DNA of 64,000 bases from CAWAMR01 sp963783095 (GTDB taxonomy: Bacteria > Planctomycetota > Planctomycetia > Gemmatales > Gemmataceae), in NCBI GenBank assembly GCA_963783095.1, contig CAWAMR010000013.1:310001-374000 (forward strand), read 5' to 3'. Made by a program: the position numbers and the translations under genes. The notes beneath the pieces are model-generated. The model searched no databases and was not told where the DNA came from. It worked only from the letters and a program-made list of their open reading frames with translations. This document shows, in pieces, positions 48,361-57,444 of the stretch (the stretch's first letter is position 1; each line of letters starts with the position of its first letter).

Positions 48361-50109
48361 TCACATCATTTCCAGTTTCGCGACATTGGGACAAAGATTT
48401 CGGACTCGTTCCGACAAGTAGGCCCGCACTTCGTTGACGGTCGACATTTGCAACACGTCGCGCACTGCGCATCGAGCTTCCTTGATCGTCAAAGCGCGGA
48501 TCATTTCCTTGACTGTCGGCACAAAGGCGGGACTCATGCTGACTCTTGTCAAACCCATGCCTAAGAGCGGCAGCAGACACATGGGCCGACCCGCCATTTC
48601 GCCGCAGAGAGTCACTGGTTTGTCGCGCTTAACGCAGGCACGGATGATGAGGCACAGAATGCGGAGGATCGCCGGATGCAAAGGCTCGCACAAATGCGCC
48701 ACTTTGGGATTATCGCGATCTGCCGCCATCATGTACTGGATCAGGTCATTGGACCCGATGCTGACAAAATCGACCTCGTCCAGAATCTGATCGATGCACA
48801 TCGCCGCGGCAGGAACTTCTATCATGACGCCGAAGGGGATGGTTTGCGAACAGGCAATGTCTTGTTGCTGCAAAGAAGCGTGCGCCTGAGCCACGAGTTG
48901 TTTGAGGTTTTGCACTTCTTCGACGGTGCTGACCATCGGAAACAGGATGCTGACTTTGCCGTGACAGGCTTGCGCGCAGAATGGCCCGCAACTGGGTTTG
49001 AAAAAACTCCGGATGTTCGGAACTCATCCGAATGCTGCGCCAGCCCATGAAGGGATTGGCTTCTCTTTTGTTGCCGATATAGGGCACCACTTTATCGCCG
49101 CCGAGATCGAGTGTTCGGATCGTCACCCGCTGGTTGGGTGCCGCCTCGATGACGCTTCGGTAAGCATGGTATTGTTCCATTTCGCTCGGAACGGTGGGAT
49201 GAGCCAGATAGACATATTCCGTTCGGAACAACCCGACCCCGCAAGCGCCAACACCAATCGAGGTTGCAGCATCGATAACGGTATTGACGTTCGCCAGCAA
49301 ATCGATCGAGATGCCGTCGGCGGTGATGGGAGCTTGATCGCGGTTTTCGATGATCCGATGCCGTAAATCGACGAATTCACGCTGCAGCTTGCGATACGCC
49401 GACTCGACCTCCGGCTCCGGATTGATGTAGACCACGCCTTCCCGACCATCGACCACCAAAAGATCGCCGCTATGGACCTCTTTGAGCAATCCGTTCAGAC
49501 CCGAGACGGCCGCGATGCCCATCGACCTGGCAAGGATCGCGGCATGGCCGGTGCTACCACCTGCTTCGGTGATGATCCCCTCGACCGGGAGCCGGCTGAA
49601 CATGACGGCCTGGGATGGCAGGATCTCGGCGGCGACCAGAATGATCGGGTCTTTCCCGGCAAGTTGTTGGGCGCTTTCTTCGAGAGTGAGGTGATTGACG
49701 ACTCGACCGATGACATCGCGGATGTCTGCCATGCGCTCGCGCAGATACTCATCGGAGATGGCGCGAACAGAGAGGTATATTCCTCTTGCGTCTGTTGGAG
49801 GGCAGTTGCGGCATCTACTTTGTGTTGCTGGATAAACCCTTTGACCTTGTCTACCAGACCCGGATCGCGAAGGAGGACTCGATGCGATCGAAAAATGGCC
49901 GCGGCATCCGCACCGACTTCGCGCTCGACGCGCGTGACGATGGTATCGAGTTCTTGCGCAACGGCATGGCTGGCTTGCTCGAATCGCAGCAGTTCACCGG
50001 CGACTTCGGTGTCTTTGATTTGCCCGGAGGGCTGCCGATGCAGAGCCTCATCGAGACGGAAGGCATGTGCCACCGAGACGCCGGGAGAAATGGGGACGCC
50101 TTTCTTCAT
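48361..50109 (-). CDS. ptsI: Phosphoenolpyruvate-protein phosphotransferase (PTS enzyme I), frameshifted
   Basis: About 582 residues, the length of enzyme I. It transfers phosphate from PEP to HPr. The N-terminal HPr-binding part (KGVPISPGVSVAHAF) is followed by the phospho-histidine loop GGSTGHAAILARSMGIAAV. The PEP-binding TIM barrel has VGLFRTEYVYL, TIRTLDLGGDK and RSIRMS, then GVMIEVPAAA, IGSNDLIQYMMAADRDN and VTLCGEMAGRP with the catalytic cysteine. Frame changes near 49745 and 48940. No HPr or EII gene is in the window. SixA, also present, dephosphorylates such histidines in other bacteria, a possible functional link. Confidence 0.93.
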
Positions 50110-50250
50110 GGGGATACTGTACTTATCCGAGACCGGGAGAGCAAATGAAACGATGCGGTGCGGCCAGGAAATGAAATCGTCCAGGTTCGCAGGTGGAAAG
50201 TATTGTCGGTGAGGAAGGGTAATGCTATGATTTGAGAGAATTTCCACTCT

Positions 50251-50339
50251 GGAGAGGTGGCTGAGTGGTCGAAAGCACCGCTTTGCTAAAGCGGCGAAGG
50301 GGTAAAATCTTTCCGGGGGTTCGAATCCCCCCCTCTCCG
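50251..50339 (+). tRNA. tRNA-Ser (anticodon GCU)
   Basis: Acceptor arms GGAGAGG (50251-50257) and CCTCTCC (50332-50338), discriminator G. D arm TGGCTGAGTGGTCGAAAGCA, anticodon stem-loop CCGCTTTGCTAAAGCGG with GCU, a long serine-type variable arm (CGAAGGGGTAAAATCTTTCC), T arm GGGGGTTCGAATCCCCC. CCA is not encoded. The prophage begins directly at its 3' end. Confidence 0.97.
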
Positions 50340-50378
50340 TACCGCACGACACGTACCAACGAAAAGCACCGCTTAGAA

Positions 50379-50411
50379 TTCTGCAAGTCGCAACCAAAAC
50401 GACTTGCAGAA
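50379..50411. repeat. 12-bp perfect inverted repeat at prophage left end
   Basis: TTCTGCAAGTCG and CGACTTGCAGAA surround a 9-base spacer, between the tRNA and the integrase stop. It may be the integrase terminator or an integrase-binding site near the attachment site. There is no T run on either strand. Confidence 0.6.
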
Positions 50412-50420
50412 ACCCCTCCC

Positions 50421-51537
50421 CTACAAGTCATCTACAAGTCCGGAGCAAGCAGAATCCACCTTGGCCCCAAGGTCAGACAAAGACTTATGCGTGTACCGGG
50501 CCAGCGTCAACTTCGGATCCGAGTGCCGGGCCAGAACCTGCGCCTCCTTGACCGACAGACCCGCCTCCTCAAGAGAAGTGATGAAACTGTGTCGCAGAGC
50601 ATGAAAATCAGCAAAACCCTCCTGGGTCTTGTACGGAATCTTAGCCTTCGCCAGATCAATTTTCAACATGTCGGCACACCGATCCACCCAACCCGATGGC
50701 CAGACAAGACCCTCCCTCCCTTGAAGGTAAGTCGCCAACGACTCCGCCAAATCCTGGGGGACGGGCTGAACTGCTGTCGCACCGTTTTTCGTGTACTTCG
50801 CAGAGAGGGATATCCGGGCGCTTTTCCAGGTCAAAATCCGTGACCGCTAATTTCGCCAACTCCCCTGCTCTGTAGCCGGTGCAGAGGGCAGTAAGGTAAA
50901 GGAAATAGCGGTCCGTCCCATCCATCGAGCGAAACACCTCCCGGCTTTTCCGTGCGGCGGAAAGGAGCCTCTTCTGCTCCTCCCTGGTTAGCGCCCTCCT
51001 GCCCCTCCGCTGGTCAGCCTGCGCGTTCCCAGCCCGCAGACGGGCAAACGGCGTCTTGTCCAAGCGACCCTCGGCGACGAGCCACAGAGCAAACTGTTTT
51101 GTGTGTTGCAGCCAATCGTTGCTGGTCTGTACACTACGGGTCTTCCGCAACTCCAAAAGGAATTGTTCCACCTTGGACGCAGATAAATCATCGGTGGTCT
51201 TGAAACCGCAACCATCAACGAGTTGACGGACACGGGCCAGCTTGAGCTTCACACCACTTTCTTTGACGCCGGACGCACGCAGACTCGCCTCCCAGTCCGA
51301 GAGGCTGGTGGACAAGAGAAAGGAAGGGCGAGAGAGGGGCAAGGCAACGCGGCCAAGCTCCCTCTCTTTAATAATCCGGTCCGCCATCGCCAAGGCAATC
51401 TCCTTGACCGCAGAAAGCGGAATCCTTTCCGTTTTCTTTTCGAGCGGTGTCGTCCACCACAAGTAGAATTTCTTCGCTCGTTTGGTCTTGCCGGTCTTCT
51501 TGCAGGTATACGTCGGTCGGTACATGCCCCACCCCAT
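50421..51537 (-). CDS. int: Phage tyrosine recombinase (integrase), frameshifted
   Basis: About 371 residues. The N-terminal part has a basic arm-binding region (CKKTGKTKRAKKFYLWWTTP). A SAM-like core-binding domain follows (GVKLKLARVRQLVDGCG, VEQFLLELRKTRS). The catalytic domain contains the first arginine (ALCTGYRAGELAKL), HALRH with the H-x-x-R pair, HSDPKLTLARY and the nucleophilic tyrosine RYTH. One frame change near 50815 lies between the two catalytic parts. It performs integration and excision at the adjacent tRNA-Ser. The start overlaps the stop of the zinc-ribbon gene (TAATG), so both are one leftward operon. Confidence 0.92.
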
Positions 51538-51830
51538 TATTTGGCCTCCTTGACTTTACGGGTCTTCTTGGGTTTCGGACAAGCTGAACACTGTTTGAAT
51601 GTCCAAAGGTCAGAAGTGGCTCTCTCAGTGACTAACTGACCGCAAGAGCAGGTTAAATCAACTACCCTCTTTTGGCTCTTTGGCCCGGTGCCGACCCGCA
51701 GTGACCCTCTGACGATGGCCAGATTGTGGTACTTCATCACGAGCAGTTTCTCGGCGGTGACGAACTCCTCGGTCTGAGGTTCGTACCGGGATTCGACGAC
51801 TGCTGGGTTTTTCTTGCGTCCGCGTGCCAT
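51537..51830 (-). CDS. Small zinc-ribbon-like phage protein upstream of integrase
   Basis: 97 residues, basic at both ends (ARGRKKNPAVV, PKPKKTRKVKEAK), with CSC and CSAC cysteine pairs that could form one zinc ribbon (LTCSCGQLVTERATSD, QCSACPKPKK). Being co-translated with the integrase (TAATG overlap), it may be an excisionase or DNA-binding cofactor; this is inference, as it does not resemble Xis proteins in sequence. Start ATG 51830 is chosen over an upstream frame extension that is rich in Ser/Pro. Confidence 0.6.
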   Translation of the reverse strand: MARGRKKNPAVVESRYEPQTEEFVTAEKLLVMKYHNLAIVRGSLRVGTGPKSQKRVVDLTCSCGQLVTERATSDLWTFKQCSACPKPKKTRKVKEAK

Positions 51831-52196
51831 TGTTGCTATCTCCGATTGGGTTGATTGTTGACTCCCTGGTGAGGGGAGAGTGGGGGAGAATCCCACAATA
51901 CTCATTTTATCGAACAATCAAAAGATCGACAAGTTGTGCGGGCGTACAATAATTCCCCCCTAGATCGATCAAAACCAGTGTAAAAGGGTGAGGGTAATTT
52001 AACGCAGAGAATTGAAGACCGTATTTAACGTGAAAACCACGCGCGGACGGCCCGCAGACGGACCGCCTCCGCGCAAAACTACCCTGAACGACAGAAACAG
52101 ACGGGCCGACTAAACCTAAGGCCCCACACAAATCAAAGTTGAGATGTTCTGACGTATTTTAAGCGTGTCCGGTTTCTGTTGTTCCGTTTGGGTAGC

Positions 52197-52220
52197 GAGA
52201 GGGGGGTGGTTCCCCCTCTC
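52197..52220. promoter_or_regulatory. GC-rich hairpin in the divergent prophage control region
   Basis: GAGAGGGGG / CCCCTCTC with a short loop sits 23 bases before the ATPase start codon, in the 410-bp region between leftward and rightward genes. It could be a repressor or translational control site. No repressor gene is visible in 51831-52242, which is otherwise A/T-rich and gene-free. Confidence 0.4.
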
Positions 52221-52242
52221 ATTTTCCCAGAAGGAACAAAAC

Positions 52243-53721
52243 ATGTTAGACTACGCAAGCAAAATCGCCAGTCTCGAACCCGACCCCCAAAAAACTTTCA
52301 ACCCCGGATTTGAAGAAGAGGCTATAATCAGTACCCTCTTCGATCACCCAGAATTCGTACAAGTCGGATTATTGCACCCCGATTTCTTCGCTTCGCGGGA
52401 AGCCCAAATCGTCGTCAACGAAATCGTCGGATACCACGCAAAACACCAAGTCCCACCAAGTCGCGAGATAGTTCGCGAAATAATCCTCGGCTTCATCACC
52501 GAAGACCAAAACTTCGAGCGCGTATTCTCCCTAATCGACCGCAAAAGCGATCCCAGGGAAATTCCCCACGTGAAAGAAAAATTAACCCGCTGGCTGAGAG
52601 ACAAAGCAATGGGCAGACTGTTCTCGGACGAAGCCCACGAAGCGTACCGAACAGGCAACTACACCTACCTCGAAGAAATCGTCGCCACCGCCAACACACT
52701 CGCCACGCCCATTGCTGGGGAACCCTTCGATTTTGTGGACGCCACCAACTTCCTCCACGAGGAAGTTAAAATGGAATTCCTTATCGACAATCTCCTCCTC
52801 AAAGACCAGCCCGTCCTTGTCGGTGGCAAAGACAAGTGCCTCAAAACAGGAATCACCTGCGATCTCGTCTACAGTCTTGCCACGGGCACACCGTTTCTTA
52901 ATCACTTCAACGTACCAGAGAAGCGCAAGGTGGCCTTCTTCTCGGCAGAGAGCGGCAAAGCCGACATCCAACGCCGGTTCCGTGCCATCATCGCGGAAAG
53001 AGGCACGGAAATAGAGCCAGACACCCTCAAAATATCCTTCACACGACCAATGCTCTCGAACCTCGACGAACTCTGTAAAGTCTCCAAAACAATCGAGAAA
53101 TACAAGTCGGAGGTAGTAGTAATCGACCCGCTATACCTGACCCTTCTCGCTGGGGACGACAGCGGCGCAAGCCCAAGCGACCAGTACGCGATGGGCGGCA
53201 AGCTAGGCATGATAAACGATGTCGTGGCCAAAGCGGGGGCAACGGCGATACTAATCCATCACTACAAGAAGACGACAGCAGAGGGGGTCTTGGGACTGAA
53301 CGAGTTCACCTACACGGGCACAAGCTCGTTCGCCAGACAATCACTCCACATCGGACGCAGACATGCCTTCACCAGCCCACAGACGAACCAAATGAAATTC
53401 ATGAACCATGCCGCAGGTATCGGCGGTACTTGGGTGTTCGACGTCAACGAAGGAGACCCGGCCATGAGCCGATGGGAACTAACTCCCCTCCGTACGGAAC
53501 TAGAAGCGATAACAAAATCCCACGCTGGGGCAATTGATAAGAACCTACAACGACTCGTCGAGTACCTCCAAGATGGGCCAAAGGGAAAAACGAAAATCAA
53601 GGAGGAACTAGGGTTCAACACCGCCAAAATCAACGCTCTGCTGATTCACTCCAAGGGCCAGATCGTGGTGGATGAAGCCAAGAGGTTGACCCTGACCGGA
53701 CGGACGGACCAAGATCTTTAA
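52243..53721 (+). CDS. Phage replication ATPase, DnaB-N-like plus RepA-like AAA+
   Basis: 492 residues. The N-terminal 90 residues (GFEEEAIISTLFDHPEFVQV, GLLHPDFFASREAQIVVNEI) look like the DnaB N-terminal helical domain. The central ATPase has Walker A VLVGGKDKCLKTGITCDL (GKxxxxKT), Walker B EVVVIDPLYLTL and sensor LIHHYKKT, typical of AAA_25/RepA-like helicase loaders. A winged-helix-like tail follows (LVEYLQDGPKGKTKIKEELG). It likely acts as the phage replicative helicase. ATG 52243 follows AAGGAACAAAAC. First gene of the rightward transcript. Confidence 0.8.
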   Translation: MLDYASKIASLEPDPQKTFNPGFEEEAIISTLFDHPEFVQVGLLHPDFFASREAQIVVNEIVGYHAKHQVPPSREIVREIILGFITEDQNFERVFSLIDRKSDPREIPHVKEKLTRWLRDKAMGRLFSDEAHEAYRTGNYTYLEEIVATANTLATPIAGEPFDFVDATNFLHEEVKMEFLIDNLLLKDQPVLVGGKDKCLKTGITCDLVYSLATGTPFLNHFNVPEKRKVAFFSAESGKADIQRRFRAIIAERGTEIEPDTLKISFTRPMLSNLDELCKVSKTIEKYKSEVVVIDPLYLTLLAGDDSGASPSDQYAMGGKLGMINDVVAKAGATAILIHHYKKTTAEGVLGLNEFTYTGTSSFARQSLHIGRRHAFTSPQTNQMKFMNHAAGIGGTWVFDVNEGDPAMSRWELTPLRTELEAITKSHAGAIDKNLQRLVEYLQDGPKGKTKIKEELGFNTAKINALLIHSKGQIVVDEAKRLTLTGRTDQDL

Positions 53722-53850
53722 AAAAAGAACGTCTGTCCGTTCGGACGATAACCGAGAAGGTTCGGACAGAAAAAACCCTTGGTGGGTGTTTTTCTTAGTC
53801 CGTCCCCCACTCCTTCGACCTATTACCACCAGAATTGGAGTTAAAGAATT

Positions 53851-54048
53851 ATGAAGACCTTCACACCAGAGACCGCCAAAACCTATCTCATGGCTATCAG
53901 AGTTGGGAATATCGACTTCAGAGCAACACCGTTACCCCAAATCCTGGAAGCTATAAGAATTAGCCCTCTTGATGAAAAAAGTAAGGACGGGTGTAGAACC
54001 CTGGTTCTTAACGAGTACGACTGGAGGCTCGCAGATGCACAGCATTGA
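53851..54048 (+). CDS. Small hypothetical phage protein
   Basis: 65 residues (KTFTPETAKTYLMAIRVGNI, ILEAIRISPLDEKSKDGC). GGAG lies 11 bases before ATG 53851. The preceding 129 bp contain a weak AAAAACCC...GGGTGTTTTT hairpin and a CTGTCCGTTCGGAC palindrome. Function unknown. The end overlaps the next gene by 14 bp. Confidence 0.55.
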   Translation: MKTFTPETAKTYLMAIRVGNIDFRATPLPQILEAIRISPLDEKSKDGCRTLVLNEYDWRLADAQH

Positions 54049-54256
54049 TCGTATTAGAGCGCAGATGAAACAACAACAGAAGAGAAACGCAGAAGCAACA
54101 TGCCAACAAGTACATGGTTGCTCCTTGGCTGAGAAATCAATCCGTGACCGTCTGGACACCTGGCTTACAGAGTTGACACAACCAGGTGCAGACCCCTTGG
54201 TTTTCATACTGCGTAAACTCGCAGAACTCGAACAAACAACGGAGCAGCAGAAATGA
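54035..54256 (+). CDS. Small hypothetical phage protein, basic/helical
   Basis: 73 residues, helical and charged (HSIDRIRAQMKQQQKRNAEA, EKSIRDRLDTWLTELTQPG, ILRKLAELEQTTEQQ). Start ATG 54035 lies inside the end of the previous gene, and the TGA overlaps the next ATG (ATGA), so three small genes are translationally linked. No family found. Confidence 0.55.
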   Translation: MHSIDRIRAQMKQQQKRNAEATCQQVHGCSLAEKSIRDRLDTWLTELTQPGADPLVFILRKLAELEQTTEQQK

Positions 54257-54504
54257 TTACCCCATCCCTGGCCATGGAACACCACATAATGTCCAGGCTC
54301 TATATGCAACTCCGTCGCCACATCCCTTGTACCAGGGTTGGCCGGTGCATCGACTATGGCCCTCACAAAATAAACCTCATCGAAGATAGGGACTCGCTGC
54401 ACAAGTTTATAGTATCAACAATGAACCCTAAGGAAGTCCTAATAGTACAAGAATTCGCACTAGACGAATTTGACCGGTTACTGACCTACATTGAGACGAC
54501 CTGA
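54253..54504 (+). CDS. Small hypothetical phage protein
   Basis: 83 residues with segments MEHHIMSRLYMQLRRHIPCT and NPKEVLIVQEFALDEFDRLL. It overlaps the previous gene by 4 bases and ends 27 bases before the terminase small subunit. No motif is recognised. Confidence 0.55.
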   Translation: MITPSLAMEHHIMSRLYMQLRRHIPCTRVGRCIDYGPHKINLIEDRDSLHKFIVSTMNPKEVLIVQEFALDEFDRLLTYIETT

Positions 54505-54531
54505 GATGAACTGAGACAGCAAAATTATGAT

Positions 54532-55119
54532 ATGTCAATTAAAGTCGATAAAGAACTGGCCGTCGAAGCAATCCTCCAAGAGCTACCCAAAACGGGATTA
54601 TATCATCATACCCTGCCTCAGTGGGTAATGAATACTTTCTCGGTCAGCCGGGCCACAGCCCACCGGTATCTCACTGAGGCATACCAGCGATATAGGACCA
54701 GTCCCGTTGTCCAAGACTCCCCTGAGCAAATCAAGAGGTTGTGCATAAACCGTCTCACCGCTATCGTAAGCGACCCAAACAGCAGACCCAAAGATATCTG
54801 CCTTGCCACTGACAAATTGTGCAAAATCCACGGCTTTTATGCGCCAAAACAAGTCAACGTCGGCCTAGATGCAAGCGCTGTGCCATTTGTCCAAGCATTC
54901 CAGCAGCAGGTCATAAACAACGCCATGGCGCATAAATGCGCTTTGCGTCTCGATGCTATTTTGGCACAGGGCGACGACAGTATTCCTCAAAGGGTTATTA
55001 TGCAAGGGTCTGTTGCGAGTGGTGTGCAGACCCCCCAATTGGATTCTCCCACGCCCGGCGATAATTCTACTATTGCGCCGGGACCAATTATAGAGGTTGG
55101 AAAAGGAGCCAACGTATGA
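54532..55119 (+). CDS. Terminase small subunit-like protein
   Basis: 195 residues. The N-terminal helix-turn-helix (QELPKTGLYHHTLPQWVMNT, FSVSRATAHRYLTEAYQRY) and following helical region (IKRLCINRLTAIVSDPNSRP, DICLATDKLCKIHGF) match small terminase subunits, which recognise the pac/cos DNA. The C-terminus is a flexible Pro/Ser/Gly-rich tail (QTPQLDSPTPGDNSTIAPGP). Its end and the next gene's start form ATGA in the original copy of the duplicated segment. Directly upstream of the large subunit, as expected. Confidence 0.75.
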   Translation: MSIKVDKELAVEAILQELPKTGLYHHTLPQWVMNTFSVSRATAHRYLTEAYQRYRTSPVVQDSPEQIKRLCINRLTAIVSDPNSRPKDICLATDKLCKIHGFYAPKQVNVGLDASAVPFVQAFQQQVINNAMAHKCALRLDAILAQGDDSIPQRVIMQGSVASGVQTPQLDSPTPGDNSTIAPGPIIEVGKGANV

Positions 55120-55263
55120 TCTCGCAGGTCAGTGGGTCTGTTGCGAGTGGTGTGCAGACCCCCCAATTGGATTCTCCCACGCCCGGCGATAATTCTACTA
55201 TTGCGCCGGGACCAATTATAGAGGTTGGAAAAGGAGCCAACGTATGATCTCGCAGGTCAGTGG
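55006..55263. repeat. 128-bp tandem duplication at the terS/terL junction
   Basis: Bases 55006-55133 are repeated exactly at 55134-55261, with a further 2 bases matching. The unit covers the last 38 codons of the small terminase and the first codons of the large one. In copy 1 the ATG at 55116 now opens a 43-residue dead-end frame; the real large-subunit start is the ATG in copy 2 (55244). Perfect identity implies a very recent event or an assembly artefact. Confidence 0.9.
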
Positions 55264-56749
55264 CCCTCTGGAATATGATAAATTGCAGACGATATCGCCT
55301 GGACCAATTATTGCACCCCAGAGGCGTTTTCTAACGCCAATTGGACTTGCAAAAATGGTCACGGCGCAGTCCCATGAACCCTTCCTAGCGCCACCGCATA
55401 TTTTGCTATTACAAGACAGGGCTATGAAACTTATAGCGAAGCCCGGTAGGTCTGTACTAATTATTATGTTGCCGGTTCGACATGGTAAGAGTCATTTCCT
55501 GTGCCAATATCTGCCTGCTTGGTACATGATGAATTACCCCTCTAGGCATTGTCTGTTGACTACTTATGCGGATGATTTTTCTAGGTCTTGGGGTGAGAAG
55601 GCTCGTGAGATTTTTAGGGAGTGGGGTCCTAAATTATTCCCTGGTATTAAGCTGTCGGGTAGTCACCATGCTGCCCATGATTGGCGGGTTGATGGCAAGA
55701 ATACCGGGGGTACGATGCGGAGTATCGGGGTTGGTGGACAAATATCGGGATATGGTGCACATTTGTTAATTGGGGATGATCTTGTCCGCAACCAGGATGA
55801 GGCGGATTCTGTGGCGATGCGGGATTTTACGTGGAAGTGGTTTATATCTGATTGTTATACCCGTTTGGAACCCGACGGGAAATTAATTATGGTGTTGAGC
55901 CGTAGAAATATGGCTGACTTGGTTGGTGCGTTGTTGGAGGTTTTGCAGAAGGCTGGTACGGACCATGAGGTGCTGCGTCTTGCTGCTATTTGTGATTCAC
56001 CGGACGATCCGCTCGGGCGCAAGCTTGGTGAACCTCTTTGGCCTGCTCGGTATCCCCTGGAGGTTTTGCAGGAGATTCGGCGAACTTATGAGGCAAAAGG
56101 GGAATCCTATCTCTTTGAGGCGTTGTTTAACCAGAATCCTATTGGTGACCCTGCGTCCCGTTCTTTTCCGCCGGAATATTTTACCAATATTTGGGTTGAT
56201 GCGATACCTGATAATAATGTTGTGCTTAGGATTCTGAGTCTTGACCCTAGCTCTGGAAAGGGGGATTATTCTGCGTTTATTGATGCGACTTATACTAGTG
56301 ATAATGTTGTTTATATTCGGTCTAGGATGGAGATTTGTAATACGACGCAGACTGAGAATTTGTTTGTTGAGCTTGTGCGTTCTGCGGTGGGGAGGCCGTT
56401 TGATGGTCTTGTTATTGAGACGAATGGTGTTGGTGAGGCTATCGCTCGTTCTGTGGCCCAGCGTTTGGTACCCCGGATTGTGCATGGTGTCTGTAATTCG
56501 CGGGGTGGTGGTCAGTTTAAGCCGAGAATTATGACTGGTCTTACTCCTGTGCTTCACCAGGGGAGGTTGAAATTGTTGAATGATAAACAGTGTTCACACA
56601 ATCGGATTTTGTTTAACCAATTACAGGGTTTCCCGACTTACACAAACGATGACGGGCCGGACAGTACCGAATTGAATTTTCAGCTTTGGGGTTTTTTGCG
56701 TTTGGGGCTGGCTCAGGGTGGTGGTAATTGTCAGGTGCTTAGGGTCTAG
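55244..56749 (+). CDS. Terminase large subunit
   Basis: 501 residues, intact: the ATP-driven DNA-packaging motor. The ATPase part has a Walker A-like LPVRHGKSHFLC, Walker B HLLIGDDLV and the coupling motif LIMVLSRRN. The nuclease part has LSLDPSSGKGDYSAF (first acidic residue), VIETNGVGEA and the late DDGPDSTELNF acidic cluster, an RNase H-like metal site. Codon usage switches to G/T-rich here compared with the A/C-rich genes before it. Start ATG 55244 sits in the second copy of the 128-bp duplication, with AAAGGAG about 10 bases upstream. Confidence 0.92.
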   Translation: MISQVSGPLEYDKLQTISPGPIIAPQRRFLTPIGLAKMVTAQSHEPFLAPPHILLLQDRAMKLIAKPGRSVLIIMLPVRHGKSHFLCQYLPAWYMMNYPSRHCLLTTYADDFSRSWGEKAREIFREWGPKLFPGIKLSGSHHAAHDWRVDGKNTGGTMRSIGVGGQISGYGAHLLIGDDLVRNQDEADSVAMRDFTWKWFISDCYTRLEPDGKLIMVLSRRNMADLVGALLEVLQKAGTDHEVLRLAAICDSPDDPLGRKLGEPLWPARYPLEVLQEIRRTYEAKGESYLFEALFNQNPIGDPASRSFPPEYFTNIWVDAIPDNNVVLRILSLDPSSGKGDYSAFIDATYTSDNVVYIRSRMEICNTTQTENLFVELVRSAVGRPFDGLVIETNGVGEAIARSVAQRLVPRIVHGVCNSRGGGQFKPRIMTGLTPVLHQGRLKLLNDKQCSHNRILFNQLQGFPTYTNDDGPDSTELNFQLWGFLRLGLAQGGGNCQVLRV

Positions 56750-56779
56750 TGCAAATCTAGTGTAGTTAATCAAAACCAA

Positions 56780-57196
56780 GTGAGCATTACTATGGTCGTT
56801 GTCACTGCTCCTTTTATTGCTAATTCCCAGTCTTACCAGGATGTGCCGGGTTCGTTAATCGACCAAGTGGCGCAGTCTAATATGTATCGGTCTTGGAAGT
56901 CTGTGGGTTTCCAGATTCAGGAGGTTGGGAAGGCGGGTTCTCTTAGGTGGCAACTCTGGGGGAGTATGGATGGGCAGAATTGGTTTCAGATTGGGGGTTG
57001 TGCTCTTGCGAACCCGACGCAGGGTGAGGAGGGTGGTTTCCTTGATATTAATCCTGGGGGTCTCGAACTTGTTCAGTTGACGGACCAGGATGTGCCGATT
57101 CTTATGAGTTATCGTTATTTTAAGATTGTGGTGTTGTCGCCCAGCACCAACTCTAATCAGTATGGTCAGGCGATGGTGACGATTTTTGCGAGGTAG
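56780..57196 (+). CDS. Phage structural-type beta-sandwich protein
   Basis: 138 residues (134 if it begins at ATG 56792 instead of GTG 56780). Beta-rich: SWKSVGFQIQEVGKAGSLRW, LWGSMDGQNWFQIGGCAL, VPILMSYRYFKIVVLSP. The WxxxGSxDGxNWxxI and YRYxKIVV pattern resembles discoidin-like or phage fibre/decoration modules. Its place between the large terminase and portal genes is unusual for head genes. No name can be assigned. Confidence 0.6.
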   Translation: MSITMVVVTAPFIANSQSYQDVPGSLIDQVAQSNMYRSWKSVGFQIQEVGKAGSLRWQLWGSMDGQNWFQIGGCALANPTQGEEGGFLDINPGGLELVQLTDQDVPILMSYRYFKIVVLSPSTNSNQYGQAMVTIFAR

Positions 57197-57198
57197 TA

Positions 57199-57444
57199 AT
57201 GCAACGTCGTTTTAAGAAGTTGTCGTTTAACCCTCATGGTTTTGAGTGGTTTTTGGGGGCTTTTGGGAAAGCTCTTGGGCGTTGGAATTTTCCTAGTGAC
57301 CTCAAGGTTGTTAGTTTTTCCGTGAATGATGGCGGTGCGATGGAAGTGCTATTGTGGTCCAGTAAGTTTGCAATTGTGAAGAAAAACCAGCCAATTCCTT
57401 GCACTGGTTTGGAGTGGGAAAATGTGGGATTGGTTGTTGCGTAG
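57199..57444 (+). CDS. Small hypothetical phage protein
   Basis: 81 residues (RFKKLSFNPHGFEWFLGAFG, EVLLWSSKFAIVKKNQPIPC), aromatic and basic. Its 3' end overlaps the portal start by 23 bases. It directly follows the beta-sandwich protein (2-bp gap), suggesting translational coupling. Unrecognised. Confidence 0.5.
   Translation: MQRRFKKLSFNPHGFEWFLGAFGKALGRWNFPSDLKVVSFSVNDGGAMEVLLWSSKFAIVKKNQPIPCTGLEWENVGLVVA

Noticed and set aside
53722..53850. Terminator or operator between ATPase and small phage genes
   Set aside because: The AAAAACCC/GGGTGTTTTT stem and CTGTCCGTTCGGAC palindrome are short; not firm enough for a separate entry.
55997..56557. Long minus-strand open frame inside the large terminase gene
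   Set aside because: Composition (rich in K, R, T, N, I) is the mirror of the G/T-rich terminase codons; no start signal and no protein-like motif.
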